This document shows, piece after piece, positions 20,846 through 21,614 of a stretch of DNA of 21,614 nucleotides; position 1 is the first letter of the stretch, and each line of letters starts with the position of its first letter. The notes beneath the pieces are model-generated. The model worked only from the letters and a program-made list of their open reading frames with translations, was not told the DNA's origin and did no database searches. The DNA comes from Intrasporangium_A sp051961875 (GTDB lineage: Bacteria > Actinomycetota > Actinomycetes > Actinomycetales > Dermatophilaceae), in the NCBI RefSeq assembly GCF_051961875.1, contig NZ_JBQCCV010000213.1, positions 1 to 21,614 of the forward strand, given 5' to 3'. The translations under genes and the position numbers were made by a program.

Positions 20846-20855
20846 AGCCTAGAGT
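20846..20855. promoter_or_regulatory. Overlapping divergent -10 boxes (hydrolase and CPBP gene)
   Basis: AGCCTAGAGT reads TAGGCT on the minus strand (20851-20846) and TAGAGT on the plus strand (20850-20855), sharing the central TA. Each box lies seven bases from its own start codon (20838 and 20863). Both genes therefore look leaderless, and RNA polymerase could open only one at a time. Confidence 0.55.
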
Positions 20856-20862
20856 GAACTGC

Positions 20863-21614
20863 ATGTCGTATGCCGCAGAGCTGGGCTCGCCTGTCCGTGA
20901 CCCGGCCGCTGTGGCGGGCACCGAGCGGCGCGGCATCCTGCGCGAGACCATCATCGTCCTCGGTCTCAGCCTCGGCGCCTCGGCGATCTGGTCGGTCCTG
21001 CAGATCATCGACAAGCTGACGCGCAACGTCCCGCTCCGGGCGCAGACCACGACGATGAACTCGTCGGTCACCCCCGACCGTCCGTGGCTCGACCTGACCT
21101 ACCAGCTCGTCGGCATCGCCCTCGCGCTCGTCCCGGTCCTGCTCGCCGTCTATCTCCTCGGCCGGGTCCTCCGCCCCGCCCCCGGCGTCCGCCCGACCCG
21201 GTTCCTCGGCCTCGACCGGACCCGCCCCGGCAAGGACCTCGCCTGGGGCCTCGGCCTCGCCGCCGTCATCGGCATCCCGGGGCTCGGCCTCTACCTGCTC
21301 GCCCGGCAGCTCGGCGTCAACACGAACGTCGCCGCCGCCAACCTCGCGGCGGTCTGGTGGTCTGGGCCGGTGCTGGCCCTCGCCGCCATCCAGAACGCCC
21401 TCCTCGAGGAGGTCGTCATGGTCGGCTACCTCTTCACCCGCTGGCGCCAGATCGGCTGGTCCTGGCCGGCGGTCCTGATCGGGTCGGCGGTGATCCGGGG
21501 CAGCTACCACCTCTACCAGGGGTTCGGCGGCTTCATCGGCAACATCGCGATGGGCCTGATCCTCGGGTTCTTCTTCCTCCGCAAGCGCCGGGTCATGCCC
21601 CTCGTCGTGTGCCA
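20863..21614 (+). CDS. CPBP-family intramembrane metalloprotease (3' end cut off)
   Basis: A membrane protein open for 250 codons to the window edge. It has hydrophobic helices near 28-48, 80-104, 128-147, 163-181 and 201-240. The CPBP (CAAX protease / bacteriocin-processing, Abi) motifs are in order: LLEEVVMVGYLFTR with the Glu pair 182-183 and Arg193, then His216 in GSYHLYQG and Asn227 in GGFIGNIAMG. These residues form the active site in this family, whose known roles include CAAX cleavage, bacteriocin self-immunity and stress processing. The exact role here is unknown. ATG 20863 follows TAGAGT by seven bases, so translation is probably leaderless. Few residues seem to be missing at the end. 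Confidence 0.9.
   Translation, partial: MSYAAELGSPVRDPAAVAGTERRGILRETIIVLGLSLGASAIWSVLQIIDKLTRNVPLRAQTTTMNSSVTPDRPWLDLTYQLVGIALALVPVLLAVYLLGRVLRPAPGVRPTRFLGLDRTRPGKDLAWGLGLAAVIGIPGLGLYLLARQLGVNTNVAAANLAAVWWSGPVLALAAIQNALLEEVVMVGYLFTRWRQIGWSWPAVLIGSAVIRGSYHLYQGFGGFIGNIAMGLILGFFFLRKRRVMPLVVC

Noticed and set aside
20839..21510. N-terminal extension of the dienelactone hydrolase by 224 codons
   Set aside because: The extension is antisense to the CPBP gene, Asp/Glu/Arg-rich and motif-free. The ATG at 20838 has a matching promoter and begins the hydrolase fold.
1..21614. Mobile elements or a phage-defence island
   Set aside because: No transposase, integrase, terminal repeats, restriction or nuclease cluster is visible. 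The CPBP gene alone is not evidence of a defence system.

Overview
The window is about 21.6 kb of very GC-rich chromosome from an actinobacterium. The block metG, tatD, rpfB, rsmA, ispE on one strand, with glmU, a tRNA-Gln and a TetR gene further along, is the core order known from Mycobacterium and relatives. Codon use, the WYL/DinB genes and many leaderless-type promoters (TANNNT six to eight bases before the start codon) fit a Micrococcales member, perhaps Intrasporangiaceae-like. That placement is inference. I see no insertion sequence, prophage, CRISPR array or integrase.

Layout. At 1-1280 are the 5' part of glmU (-), an array of 21-bp repeats and tRNA-Gln(TTG) (-). At 1359-3846 a TetR regulator (+) converges on an ECF sigma factor (-) fused to a zinc-finger-like segment, two membrane segments, a Pro/Ser/Gly-rich stalk and an exported domain. 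At 4146-6021 is a small stress-type unit: a trans-aconitate methyltransferase-like gene (-), a divergent marR (+) and a VOC/glyoxalase gene (-). Related palindromes lie in the tam/marR promoter region and directly before the VOC gene, so MarR probably controls all three. At 6061-14018 is the housekeeping block, all on the minus strand: an ABC-F ATPase, ispE, rsmA, rpfB, tatD and metG. These genes serve translation, rRNA modification, isoprenoid synthesis and cell-wall resuscitation. At 14221-15494 a membrane-anchored DUF3137-like gene and lemA (+) overlap by a few bases. At 15463-17559 are a TIGR02206 membrane protein, an OsmC-type peroxidase and rsmI, all on the minus strand. At 17647-20058 a WYL regulator (-) diverges from two DinB-superfamily genes (+). 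At 20107-21614 a dienelactone hydrolase (-) diverges from a CPBP-family protease (+) that runs off the end.

The most unusual content is non-coding. A family of 21-bp units starting GATCGAG occurs in exact 21-bp register in three intergenic regions: before the tRNA 3' end, between rsmI and the WYL gene, and filling the gap between the two DinB genes, where direct and inverted blocks face each other. The 7-mer GTATGCC is strongly over-represented and appears to force rare codons. A 26-bp perfect palindrome forms a VOC promoter-operator. A two-copy repeat separates ispE from the ABC-F gene. At 20846-20855 two divergent -10 boxes overlap.
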